Position numbers and translations under genes: made by a program
Part shown: positions 1-7,475 of the stretch, piece after piece
Numbering within the stretch: position 1 is the first letter of the stretch
Layout of the letters: each line of letters starts with the position of its first letter
Assembly (NCBI GenBank): GCA_023401045.1
Contig: JAEXEM010000258.1
Location: 1-7,475, forward strand
Source of the DNA: Actinomycetes bacterium
Lineage (GTDB): Bacteria; Actinomycetota; Actinomycetes; Actinomycetales; Cellulomonadaceae
Length of the DNA: 7,475 bases
Direction of reading: 5' to 3'
Notes under the pieces: generated by a model
The model's database searches: none
What the model saw: only the letters and a program-made list of their open reading frames with translations
Told to the model about the DNA's origin: nothing

Positions 1-869
1 GCGTGCGGGCCCGCCCGGTCGCCGGCGGCCGCCGCTCGCAGGACGCGGGCGAGGAGGTCGTCTACCGGGCGCCGGTCGTCGTCGCGGCGGACGGGGTCTC
101 GGCACGGCTGGCGACCGCGATGGGCCGCGCGAAGCGCGACGACCGCCCGATGGGTGTCGCCGTCCGCACGTACTTCCGCACCCCGCGCCACGACGACCCC
201 TGGATGGAGTCGCACCTCGAGCTGTGGGACGGCGCCCCCGGGCGCTCGAACCTCATGCCGGGCTACGGCTGGATCTTCTCCCTGGGGGACGGCACCGCGA
301 ACGTCGGACTCGGCTCGGTGAGCTCGACCGCGGCGGCGACGAAGGTCGACTACAAGGACCTCTTCGCACGGTGGATGGCGAACGCCCCCGCCGAGTGGGA
401 GTTCACGCCGGACAACCAGGTGGCCCCCGTGCGCGGCGCCGCGCTGCCGATGGGCTTCAACCGCGGGCCGCTGTACGGCGACGGGCTGCTGCTCGCCGGC
501 GACGCGGCGGGCATGGTGAGCCCGTTCAACGGCGAGGGGATCGCCTACGGCCTGCAGGCCGGGCGGGTCGCGGCCGACGCGATCGCGCAGGGCCTGGCCC
601 GCGGGTCGGCCGCCGGTCGCGAGCGCGCGTTCGCCACGTACGAGCGCCGCATGAAGGACGACCTCGGCGGGTACTACACCCTCGGCCGCCTCTTCGTCCG
701 GCTCATCGAGCACCCGCAGGTCATGCGCGTCTGCACGCGCTACGGCCTGCCGCGCCCGCTGCTCATGAAGTTCGTGCTCAAGCTGCTCTCCGACTGCTAC
801 GAGCCGCGCGGGGGCGACACGGTCGACCGCGTCATCGCCGCACTCGCCCGGATCGCACCGGACGCATGA
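1..869 (+). CDS. Geranylgeranyl reductase family FAD-dependent oxidoreductase, 5'-truncated (probable menaquinone isoprenoid-tail reductase)
   Basis: This is the C-terminal 288 residues of a flavoprotein; the stop is TGA at 867-869 and the frame is open to the left edge. Numbering from the first full codon at base 3, a VVVAADGVSARLA segment (residues 25-37) matches the DG motif of this family. GLLLAGDAAGMVSPFNGEGI (161-180) is the C-terminal FAD-binding GD motif, followed by GLQAGRVAADAI. The N-terminal GxGxxG dinucleotide-binding motif is missing because it lies upstream; with family members near 400-430 residues, roughly 130 residues are absent. In actinobacteria such proteins include MenJ, which saturates one double bond of the menaquinone tail; archaeal and plant relatives reduce geranylgeranyl lipids. 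The position just before the complex I genes favours a menaquinone role (inference). A chlorophyll or archaeal-lipid role is unlikely in this context. The family call is firm; the exact substrate is not shown by the sequence. Confidence 0.88.
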   Translation, partial: VRARPVAGGRRSQDAGEEVVYRAPVVVAADGVSARLATAMGRAKRDDRPMGVAVRTYFRTPRHDDPWMESHLELWDGAPGRSNLMPGYGWIFSLGDGTANVGLGSVSSTAAATKVDYKDLFARWMANAPAEWEFTPDNQVAPVRGAALPMGFNRGPLYGDGLLLAGDAAGMVSPFNGEGIAYGLQAGRVAADAIAQGLARGSAAGRERAFATYERRMKDDLGGYYTLGRLFVRLIEHPQVMRVCTRYGLPRPLLMKFVLKLLSDCYEPRGGDTVDRVIAALARIAPDA

Positions 870-925
870 CCACCGCAACCTGCCGGGTCCCCGGCACCTC
901 GACGACGAGGAGGACCGCTCGATGA
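866..925 (+). CDS. Possible 19-residue bridging mini-ORF between the reductase gene and nuoA
   Basis: An ATG at 866-868 overlaps the reductase stop (ATGA). The frame reads MTTATCRVPGTSTTRRTAR and ends with TGA at 923-925, which overlaps the nuoA start codon (ATGA again). The frame therefore fills the gap exactly and could carry ribosomes from one gene to the next. There is no clear ribosome binding site in front of it, the peptide resembles no family I know, and stop-poor high-GC DNA often leaves such frames open by chance. It is recorded as a candidate only. Confidence 0.2.
   Translation: MTTATCRVPGTSTTRRTAR
881..896. repeat. Perfect inverted repeat (potential small hairpin) in the gap before nuoA
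   Basis: TGCCGGG at 881-887 is the exact reverse complement of CCCGGCA at 890-896, with two bases between. As RNA this would fold as a 6-bp GC-rich stem with a GTCC loop. It lies 12 bases after the reductase stop and 11 bases before the nuoA ribosome binding site. No T-tract follows, so it is not a standard intrinsic terminator. It might be an operator, an RNA-processing or stability element, or chance in GC-rich DNA. Confidence 0.35.
904..913 (+). promoter_or_regulatory. Ribosome binding site of nuoA
   Basis: GACGAGGAGG contains a full AGGAGG (908-913) eight bases before the ATG at 922. The same ten bases precede nuoB. This supports the ATG at 922 and indicates that nuoA can be initiated independently of the upstream gene. 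Confidence 0.85.
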
Positions 926-1284
926 GCAACCCGTACGTCCCGCTCCTGGTGCTGATCGGGATCGCGGCGGTGCTCGCCCTCGGCGGCGTCGGCGCGAGCG
1001 CGATCCTCGGCCCGAAGCGCTACAACCGGGCGAAGCTCGAGGCCTACGAGTGCGGCATCGAGCCCACGCCCCACGCGATCGGTGGCGGTCGCTTCCCCAT
1101 CAAGTACTACCTCGTCGCGATGACCTTCATCGTCTTCGACATCGAGGTCGTCTTCCTCTACCCGTGGGCCGTGAGCTTCACCGAGCTCGCGACGTTCGGC
1201 CTCGTGGCGATGGTCGCGTTCCTCGCGATCATCACCGTGCCGTTCGTCTACGAGTGGCGGCGCGGCGGCCTGGACTGGGACTGA
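922..1284 (+). CDS. nuoA: NADH-quinone oxidoreductase subunit A (complex I)
   Basis: NuoA (ND3 homologue) is a small membrane subunit at the junction between the peripheral and membrane arms of complex I. The 120-residue length is normal. Three hydrophobic segments are visible at about residues 6-29, 62-83 and 91-110. The loop after the first helix carries the conserved stretch YNRAKLEAYECGIEPTP (34-50) with Cys44, equivalent to the conformationally mobile ND3 loop near the quinone site. Helix 2 contains FDIEVVFLYPWA (72-83), with Asp73 and Glu75 matching the conserved acidic residues implicated in proton transfer. The C-terminus EWRRGGLDWD is typical. The ATG at 922 is supported by the strong ribosome binding site and the family length. 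It is the first gene of the nuo run, 52 bases after the upstream reductase gene and 33 bases before nuoB. I see no promoter of its own. Confidence 0.97.
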   Translation: MSNPYVPLLVLIGIAAVLALGGVGASAILGPKRYNRAKLEAYECGIEPTPHAIGGGRFPIKYYLVAMTFIVFDIEVVFLYPWAVSFTELATFGLVAMVAFLAIITVPFVYEWRRGGLDWD

Positions 1285-1300
1285 CGGTGACGACGACGGG

Positions 1301-1310
1301 GACGAGGAGG
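1301..1310 (+). promoter_or_regulatory. Ribosome binding site of nuoB
   Basis: GACGAGGAGG lies seven bases before the ATG at 1318 and is identical to the ten bases in front of nuoA. It fixes the nuoB start. The rest of the 33-base gap (1285-1317) contains no other signal apart from a nine-codon GTG frame at 1287-1316. Confidence 0.85.
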
Positions 1311-1317
1311 GTCTGAC

Positions 1318-1869
1318 ATGGGCATCGAGGAAGCGCCCTCGGGCTTCCTGCTGACGACGGTCGAGGACCTCGTCGGCTACTTCCGCAAGGCGTCGCTGTG
1401 GCCGGTGACGTTCGGTCTGGCGTGCTGCGCGATCGAGATGATGGCGGCCGGCACGAGCCGGTTCGACCTCTCGCGGTTCGGCATGGAGGTGTTCCGCGCC
1501 TCGCCGCGCCAGTCCGACCTCATGATCGTCGCGGGCCGCGTGAGCCAGAAGATGGCCCCGGTCGTGCGGCAGGTCTACGACCAGATGGCCGGACCGAAGT
1601 GGGTGCTGTCGATGGGCGTCTGCGCGTCCTCCGGCGGCATGTTCAACAACTACGCGATCGTCCAGGGCGTCGACCACATCGTCCCGGTCGACATCTACCT
1701 GCCGGGCTGCCCGCCGCGGCCCGAGATGCTCATCCACGCGATCCTCGCGCTGCACCAGCAGATCCAGGACGAGCCGCTCGGTGTCAACCGCGCCGAGGCC
1801 GCCCGCAAGGCGCAGGAGGCCGCGATGGCCGCGACCCCGACGTCCCACATGACGGGGCTGCTGCGGTGA
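1318..1869 (+). CDS. nuoB: NADH-quinone oxidoreductase subunit B, carrier of iron-sulfur cluster N2
   Basis: NuoB (PSST homologue) is a peripheral-arm subunit of 183 residues that binds the terminal 4Fe-4S cluster N2 and passes electrons to quinone at its interface with NuoD. All four ligands are present: the tandem pair Cys36-Cys37 in [11 protein letters not shown], Cys102 in [12 protein letters not shown], and Cys131 in [10 protein letters not shown]. The [19 protein letters not shown] block (47-65) and [18 protein letters not shown] (73-90) are strongly conserved in the family. The C-terminal 25 or so residues ([19 protein letters not shown]...) form an alanine-rich helix-like tail that varies between species. 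The stop codon overlaps the GTG start of nuoC by four bases, which suggests translational coupling. All expected catalytic features are intact. Confidence 0.98.
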   Translation: MGIEEAPSGFLLTTVEDLVGYFRKASLWPVTFGLACCAIEMMAAGTSRFDLSRFGMEVFRASPRQSDLMIVAGRVSQKMAPVVRQVYDQMAGPKWVLSMGVCASSGGMFNNYAIVQGVDHIVPVDIYLPGCPPRPEMLIHAILALHQQIQDEPLGVNRAEAARKAQEAAMAATPTSHMTGLLR

Positions 1870-2777
1870 GCGCGCAGAAGCCCGGACCGGGCGAGAACGA
1901 GGAGCAGGTCGTGCCCGCCGACGAGAAGGCCGCCCGCGAGGGCGCGCCCGCGCACGAGGGCGCCCCGGCGCCCGCCACCCCCGAGAAGGCCGACGCCGAG
2001 GCCGCGGTCAAGCCCGGTGCGTCCGCGGCCCCGGGGGCGCAGACCGCCTCGGCCGCGGCGCTCGAGGCCGGCTCGCAGAACGTGCCCGCCGAGCCCGAGG
2101 GGGCGCCGCGCACCCCGCTCGAGATCGTCGACGTGCGCACCGGCATGTTCGGCGTCACCGGCACCGGCGACACCTCCGGGTACGGCGGTCTCGTGCGGAC
2201 CGTCGCCATGCCCGGCCACAGCGAGCGGCCGTACGGCGGCTGGTTCGACGAGGTGGTCGACGTGCTCGAGGAGGTGCTCGACGAGTCCGGCACCGGGTTC
2301 GCGACCGCGGTCGAGGGCGTCGTCGTCGACCGCGGCGAGCTGACGATCGACGTCGCCCGCGAGCACCTCGTCGAGGTCGCACAGGCCTTGCGCGACGACC
2401 CCGACCTGCGCTTCGAGCTGTCGCTCGGTGTCTCCGGCGTGCACTTCCCGCACGACGCCGGCCGCGAGCTCCACGCGGTCTACCACCTCGTGTCCGTCAC
2501 GCACTCGCGGCGCCTGCGCCTCGAGGTCGCGGCGCCCGAGGCCGACCCGCACATCCCGTCGACGACGTCGGTCTACCCGGCGAACGACTGGCACGAGCGC
2601 GAGACCTGGGACTTCTTCGGGATCGTCTTCGACGGCCACCCCGGTCTCGCCCGCATCGAGATGCCCGACGACTGGCCCGGCCACCCGCAGCGCAAGGACT
2701 ACCCGCTCGGTGGCATCCCGGTCGAGTACAAGGGCGCCACCGTGCCGCCCCCGGACCAGAGGAGGTCGTACAGCTGA
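1866..2777 (+). CDS. nuoC: NADH-quinone oxidoreductase subunit C with a long acidic N-terminal extension
   Basis: NuoC (30-kDa subunit) is a structural subunit of the quinone-reducing module, packing against NuoD. The predicted product is 303 residues, longer than the usual 160-240. The core runs from about residue 83. The 30-kDa signature [20 protein letters not shown] is at 244-263, followed by [20 protein letters not shown] (266-285). Residues 1-82 are almost wholly Ala, Pro, Glu, Gly and Lys with an imperfect [12 protein letters not shown] duplication, so they are probably disordered. The protein is separate from NuoD, unlike the NuoCD fusion of E. coli. I chose GTG 1866 because it makes a four-base GTGA overlap with the nuoB stop. 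GTG 1911, 15 codons in, has a better-placed GAGGAG and could be the true start. The gene ends in TGATG shared with nuoD. Confidence 0.93.
   Translation: MSAQKPGPGENEEQVVPADEKAAREGAPAHEGAPAPATPEKADAEAAVKPGASAAPGAQTASAAALEAGSQNVPAEPEGAPRTPLEIVDVRTGMFGVTGTGDTSGYGGLVRTVAMPGHSERPYGGWFDEVVDVLEEVLDESGTGFATAVEGVVVDRGELTIDVAREHLVEVAQALRDDPDLRFELSLGVSGVHFPHDAGRELHAVYHLVSVTHSRRLRLEVAAPEADPHIPSTTSVYPANDWHERETWDFFGIVFDGHPGLARIEMPDDWPGHPQRKDYPLGGIPVEYKGATVPPPDQRRSYS
1899..1904 (+). promoter_or_regulatory. Possible internal ribosome binding site supporting an alternative nuoC start
   Basis: GAGGAG sits six bases before an in-frame GTG at 1911-1913. The upstream GTG at 1866 has only weak purine-rich sequence before it and would depend on coupling to nuoB. 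If 1911 is used, NuoC loses 15 residues of the low-complexity extension and nothing from the core. The same bases also encode Glu-Glu, so the match may be coincidental. Confidence 0.3.
1938..1973 (+). repeat. Imperfect 18-base tandem duplication in the nuoC 5' region
   Basis: Bases 1938-1955 and 1956-1973 encode EGAPAH and EGAPAP (NuoC residues 25-30 and 31-36). The two copies begin with the same eight bases and differ at only a few positions afterwards. It is a small coding repeat within the low-complexity extension and probably reflects slippage or drift in Ala/Pro/Glu-rich sequence. Confidence 0.5.
2758..2766 (+). promoter_or_regulatory. Ribosome binding site of nuoD
   Basis: AGAGGAGGT lies inside the last codons of nuoC, ten bases before the ATG at 2777. 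It supports this ATG, which shares one base with the nuoC stop (TGATG). Confidence 0.8.
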
Positions 2778-4129
2778 TGTCCGCACCCTCGCAGACCCCG
2801 CACGCGACCCGTCACGTCCCGCACGACGAGACCCAGGACGTCCCCTCGTTCGAGGCGTCCGGCGGCGACTGGTCCGACATCGCCGAGGAGGCCGCCCGCC
2901 TCGGCGAGGAGCGCATCGTCGTCAACATGGGTCCCCAGCACCCGTCGACGCACGGCGTGCTCCGCCTCATGCTCGAGATCGACGGCGAGACCGTCACCGA
3001 GGCCCGGGCCGGCATCGGCTACCTCCACACGGGCATCGAGAAGAACATGGAGTTCCGCACCTGGACCCAGGGCGTGACGTTCTGCACCCGCATGGACTAC
3101 GTCGCCCCGCTGTTCCAGGAGGCCGGGTACTGCCTCGCGGTCGAGAAGCTCCTCGGCATCACCGACGACGTGCCCGAGCGTGCCTCGGTCATCCGCGTCC
3201 TCATGATGGAGCTCAACCGGATCTCGTCCCACCTCATCTGCCTCGCCACCGGCGGGAACGAGCTCGGTGCGACGACGATCATGATCGTCGGCTTCACCGC
3301 CCGCGAGGAGATCCTCAAGATCTTCGAGCTCATCTCCGGCCTGCGCATGAACCACGCGTACATCCGCCCCGGCGGTGTCGCGCAGGACGTGCCCCCGGGC
3401 TCGATCGACACCATCCGCGAGGGTCTGGGCAAGGTGCGCGAGTACATGCGCCAGCTCGAGGACCTCATGCTCGCCAACCCGATCCTCCAGCTGCGCATGA
3501 AGGACGTCGGCGTGCTCGACCTCGCCGCGTGCATGTCCCTGGGCATCACCGGCCCGATGCTGCGCTCGACCGGCCTGCCGTACGACGTGCGCAAGGCCGC
3601 GCCGTACAGCGGCTACGAGACGTACGACTTCGACGTGCCCGTCAACGACGGCCAGGACGCCTGGTCGCGGCTGCTGCTGCGCGTCGAGGAGATCTACCAG
3701 TCGATGCGCATCGTCGAGCAGTGCCTCGAGCGCCTCGCCTCGCGTCCCGGGCCCGTCATGGTCGAGGACAAGAAGATCGCCTGGCCGGCGCAGCTCGCCA
3801 TCGGCACCGACGGCATGGGCAACTCCCTCGACCACATCAGGGAGATCATGGGCACCTCGATGGAGTCCCTCATCCACCACTTCAAGCTGGTGACCGAGGG
3901 CTTCCGGGTGCCGGCCGGGCAGGCCTTCCAGTCGGTCGAGCACCCGCGCGGGGAGCTCGGCGTGCACCTCGTCTCCGACGGTGGCACCAAGCCGTACCGG
4001 GCGCACTTCCGCGACCCGTCGTTCAACAACCTGCAGGCCGTCTCCATGATGTGCGAGGGCGGGCAGGTCGCCGACGTCGTCGTCGCCGTGGCGTCGATCG
4101 ACCCGGTGCTGGGAGGGGTGGACCGCTGA
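2777..4129 (+). CDS. nuoD: NADH-quinone oxidoreductase subunit D (49-kDa, quinone-binding)
   Basis: NuoD forms the quinone pocket with NuoB at the base of the peripheral arm. The product is 450 residues, slightly longer than usual because of a variable, mostly hydrophilic N-terminus of about 45 residues. The core opens with [20 protein letters not shown] (47-66). His59 in STHG and Tyr108 in TRMDY correspond to the His/Tyr pair that contacts the quinone headgroup in other complexes. Other conserved blocks are ELNRISSHL (145-153), the Arg/Gly-rich RPGG (197-200) and [15 protein letters not shown] (388-402) followed by [15 protein letters not shown]. At residue 85, in [11 protein letters not shown], threonine replaces the arginine of E. 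coli and mitochondrial proteins (HRG); I believe this is common in actinobacteria. It overlaps nuoC and nuoE by one base each (TGATG). Confidence 0.98.
   Translation: MSAPSQTPHATRHVPHDETQDVPSFEASGGDWSDIAEEAARLGEERIVVNMGPQHPSTHGVLRLMLEIDGETVTEARAGIGYLHTGIEKNMEFRTWTQGVTFCTRMDYVAPLFQEAGYCLAVEKLLGITDDVPERASVIRVLMMELNRISSHLICLATGGNELGATTIMIVGFTAREEILKIFELISGLRMNHAYIRPGGVAQDVPPGSIDTIREGLGKVREYMRQLEDLMLANPILQLRMKDVGVLDLAACMSLGITGPMLRSTGLPYDVRKAAPYSGYETYDFDVPVNDGQDAWSRLLLRVEEIYQSMRIVEQCLERLASRPGPVMVEDKKIAWPAQLAIGTDGMGNSLDHIREIMGTSMESLIHHFKLVTEGFRVPAGQAFQSVEHPRGELGVHLVSDGGTKPYRAHFRDPSFNNLQAVSMMCEGGQVADVVVAVASIDPVLGGVDR
4111..4118 (+). promoter_or_regulatory. Ribosome binding site of nuoE
   Basis: GGGAGGGG lies within the end of nuoD, ten bases before the ATG at 4129. 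It is a moderate match and works together with the TGATG overlap to support that start. Confidence 0.65.
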
Positions 4130-4997
4130 TGTCCGTCGAGCACGAACCGCTGTCCGCCGCCGGGCGCGTCCCGGGTGCGCGGCACGCCACCGGGTACGAC
4201 GAGGCCACGCGTGAGCGCCTCGCCGCCGATGCGGCGCAGATCGTCGCGCGCTACCCGCAGGCCCGCTCGGCGCTGCTGCCGATGCTCCACCTCGTGCAGT
4301 CCGAGGACGGCTACGTCAGCCCCCGCGGCATCGCGTTCTGCGCGGCCGAGCTCGGGCTGACGACGGCCGAGGTGTCGGCCGTCGCGACGTTCTACACGCA
4401 GTACAAGCGGCACCCCAACGGCACGTACACCGTCGGCGTCTGCACGAACACGCTCTGCGCGATCATGGGCGGCGACGCCATCTGGGAGGAGCTCACCGAG
4501 CACCTCGGGATCGGGCACGACGAGACGACCGAGGACGGCGCCGTCACGCTCGAGCGCATCGAGTGCAACGCCGCCTGCGACTACGCGCCCGTCGTGATGG
4601 TCAACTGGGAGTTCTTCGACAACCAGACCCCGGCCTCGGCCGTCGAGGTCGTCGACAAGCTCGTCGAGGGCGTCCCGGTCGCACCGACCCGCGGCGCCGC
4701 GTCGGTCGCCACGTTCAAGGAGACGAGCCGCGTGCTCGCCGGCTTCCCGGACGGGCGCGTCGACGAGGGCGTGGGCGCCGGCGAGGCGACCCTGCGCGGC
4801 ACCCTGCTCGCCAAGGAGAAGGGCTGGACGGCGCCGTCCTTCGACGCCGACGAGCGCACCGCCTCCGGTGCGGCCGAGGCCACCCCCGCCACCGGCGGGG
4901 AGCAGTCGAGCGCCGACCGTCCCGTGACGACGCCGGCCGACGCCTCCGGCGAGGGCGAGCAGCGCAAGCAGAAGTCCGACGACGCGAAGGAGTCGTG

Positions 4998-4998
<1 letters not shown>
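4129..4998 (+). CDS. nuoE: NADH-quinone oxidoreductase subunit E (24-kDa, cluster N1a) with an extended C-terminus
   Basis: NuoE pairs with NuoF in the NADH-oxidising module and binds the 2Fe-2S cluster N1a. The predicted 289 residues far exceed the 160-170 of E. coli. A helical N-terminal part (about 25-95, with LPMLHLVQSEDGYVS and VSAVATFYTQY) leads into a thioredoxin-like 2Fe-2S domain. The ligands are Cys105 and Cys110 (VGVCTNTLC) and Cys146 and Cys150 (ECNAACDYAPVVMVN). After residue 185 the chain continues with TFKETSRVLAGFPDGR (195-210) and TLLAKEKGWTAPSF (225-238), which look ordered and which I believe recur in actinobacterial NuoE. Residues 239-289 are a Ser/Thr/Ala/Glu-rich, disordered-looking tail ending in a charged KQKSDDAKES. 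The gene overlaps nuoD by one base and nuoF by one base. The function is secure; the role of the tail is unknown. Confidence 0.96.
4987..4992 (+). promoter_or_regulatory. Ribosome binding site of nuoF
   Basis: AAGGAG is five bases before ATG 4998 and only two before the in-frame GTG at 4995. The spacing favours ATG 4998 as the nuoF start. Confidence 0.65.
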
Positions 4999-6328
<1,330 letters not shown>

Positions 6329-6332
<4 letters not shown>

Positions 6333-7475
6333 CGATCACGACCCCGAAGGCCACGGACGCCACGCCGTTGGTCCCGGCCGCCCCCGCCCCGGTGGCGCCC
6401 GAGCCGACGGACACCGTCACCTTCACCATCGACGGCATCGAGACGACCGTGCCCAAGGGCACGCTCGTCATCCGCGCCGCCGAGCAGCTCGGCATCCAGA
6501 TCCCGCGGTTCTGCGACCACCCGCTGCTCGCGCCGGCCGGCGCCTGCCGCCAGTGCCTCGTCGAGGTGTGGGCGCCCGGGCGCGACGGCAACCCGGCGAA
6601 GATGCCGAAGCCGCAGGCCTCCTGCACGCTGCAGGCCACCCCGGGCATGGACGTGCGCACGCAGCACACCTCGCCCGAGGCGGACAAGGCGCAGCACGGC
6701 GTCATGGAGCTGCTCCTCATCAACCACCCGCTCGACTGCCCCGTGTGCGACAAGGGCGGCGAGTGCCCCCTGCAGAACCAGGCGATGAGCAACGGCCGCG
6801 CGGCGACCCGGTTCGTCGACGTCAAGCGGACGTTCCCCAAGCCGATCGCGGTCTCGACGCAGATCCTCCTCGACCGGGAGCGCTGCGTGCTGTGCCAGCG
6901 CTGCACGCGGTTCTCCGAGGAGATCGCCGGCGACGTGTGGATCGACCTGCAGAAGCGCGGTGCGCAGCAGCAGATCGGCACGTTCGACACCCAGGTGCTC
7001 GGCTTCGCGGGCGACGCGCCCGTCGGCGCCTCGACGCTCGACACCAGCGGCCGGCCGTTCGCCTCGTACTTCTCCGGCAACACCGTGCAGATCTGCCCGG
7101 TCGGCGCCCTCACGTCGGCCGCCTACCGGTTCCGCGCCCGGCCCTTCGACCTCGTGTCGACCCCGGGGATCGCGGAGCACGACTCCAACGGCTCGGCCAT
7201 CCGCGTCGACCACCGCCGAGGCGTCGTGCTGCGTCGCCTCGCCGGGGACGACCCGGTCGTCAACCAGGAGTGGATCACCGACAAGGACCGCTTCGCGTTC
7301 CACTGGCAGTCCGCGCCGGACCGCGTCACCACCCCGCTCGTGCGCCGCCGGCACGCCGACGGCACGCGCGGCGAGCTCGAGCCGGCCTCGTGGGTCGAGG
7401 CGCTCGACACCGCGGCGGCGGGGCGGCAGGAGGCCCGCGCCCGCGCCGGGGGCGGGGTGGTGCCGGGGGGGCGCC
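6329..7475 (+). CDS. nuoG: NADH-quinone oxidoreductase subunit G, 3'-truncated by the window end (clusters N1b, N5, N4; N7 site lost)
   Basis: NuoG is the large iron-sulfur subunit that wires NuoF to NuoB. The window holds 382 codons without a stop; the family is usually 750-900 residues, so about half is missing. A Pro/Ala-rich leader (1-27) precedes a ferredoxin-like 2Fe-2S domain. N1b ligands are Cys62, Cys73, Cys76 and Cys99. N5 ligands are His133, Cys137, Cys140 and Cys146 ([15 protein letters not shown]). N4 ligands are Cys186, Cys189 and Cys192 ([11 protein letters not shown]) and Cys256 (QICPVGAL). The molybdopterin-oxidoreductase-like domain begins near 275. There the four cysteines that bind N7 in E. 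coli and Thermus are Ala282, Asp285, Ser289 and Thr317, with the spacing unchanged. The ATGA overlap with nuoF fixes the start; the ribosome binding site is weak (GGGGG at 6317-6321), so coupling is likely. Confidence 0.96.

Noticed and set aside
3..5. GTG at the left edge as the start of the reductase gene
   Set aside because: The protein would lack the N-terminal FAD-binding fold of the family; the gene clearly continues upstream of the window.
881..896. Intrinsic terminator after the reductase gene
   Set aside because: The stem is short and no T-rich tract follows, so I list it only as an inverted repeat.
832..1848. Long open frame on the minus strand opposite nuoA and nuoB
   Set aside because: Its translation is Arg/Asp/His-rich with no recognisable motif, and it runs opposite two certain genes. 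It is a third-position GC artefact.
1398..1865. In-frame extension upstream of nuoC
   Set aside because: Shadow of nuoB with Arg/Gly/Asp-rich translation and no homology signal.
1695..4006. Two overlapping long minus-strand frames opposite nuoC and nuoD
   Set aside because: Low-complexity Arg/Val/Asp/Gly translations without domain signatures, explained by codon bias of the real genes.
2428..4128. Long in-frame extension upstream of nuoE
   Set aside because: The upstream part is an Arg/Pro-rich shadow of nuoC and nuoD. NuoE begins at ATG 4129, next to the nuoD stop and a ribosome binding site.
4563..4997. In-frame extension upstream of nuoF
   Set aside because: Shadow of nuoE in another frame. 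The NuoF family start and the ribosome binding site place initiation at 4998.

Overview
The window is a compact, single-strand stretch of a high-GC bacterial chromosome. Coding is almost continuous on the + strand, strongly biased to G/C at third codon positions, and uses ATG/GTG starts with AGGAGG-type ribosome binding sites. Gene order and protein features point to a high-GC Gram-positive actinomycete. These features include the HTGIEKN motif in NuoD, the long C-terminal tail on NuoE and the acidic N-terminal extension on NuoC. A member of Micrococcales (Cellulomonas-like) is my guess from gene order. That placement is inference and was not tested by a search.

Layout: positions 1-869 hold the 3' part of a FAD-dependent geranylgeranyl-reductase-family gene, whose start lies upstream of the window. 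A 52-base gap follows, with a small perfect inverted repeat and a strong ribosome binding site. Then comes the first half of the respiratory complex I (NADH:quinone oxidoreductase) operon: nuoA (922-1284), nuoB (1318-1869), nuoC (1866-2777), nuoD (2777-4129), nuoE (4129-4998), nuoF (4998-6332) and the first 382 codons of nuoG (6329 to the window end). From nuoB onward every junction overlaps by 1 or 4 bases, which suggests translational coupling. The remaining subunits, nuoH-N by the usual order, would lie downstream and are not visible. There are no RNA genes, CRISPR arrays, insertion sequences or convincing terminators, and no gene-free stretch over 300 bases.

How the genes work together: NuoE, NuoF and NuoG form the NADH-dehydrogenase module (FMN plus clusters N1a, N3, N1b, N4 and N5). 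NuoB, NuoC and NuoD form the quinone-reducing module (cluster N2 and the quinone pocket). NuoA is the first membrane subunit and contributes the loop at the junction of the two arms. The upstream reductase probably saturates part of the isoprenoid tail of menaquinone, the likely electron acceptor of this complex, so the window may link quinone tailoring to quinone use.

This is a conventional core-metabolism region and I found no new biological system. The points worth a second look are: replacement of all four N7-cluster cysteines in NuoG; a threonine in NuoD where other complexes carry an arginine near N2; long disordered-looking extensions on NuoC and NuoE; and a tiny open frame that bridges the reductase stop and the nuoA start exactly.
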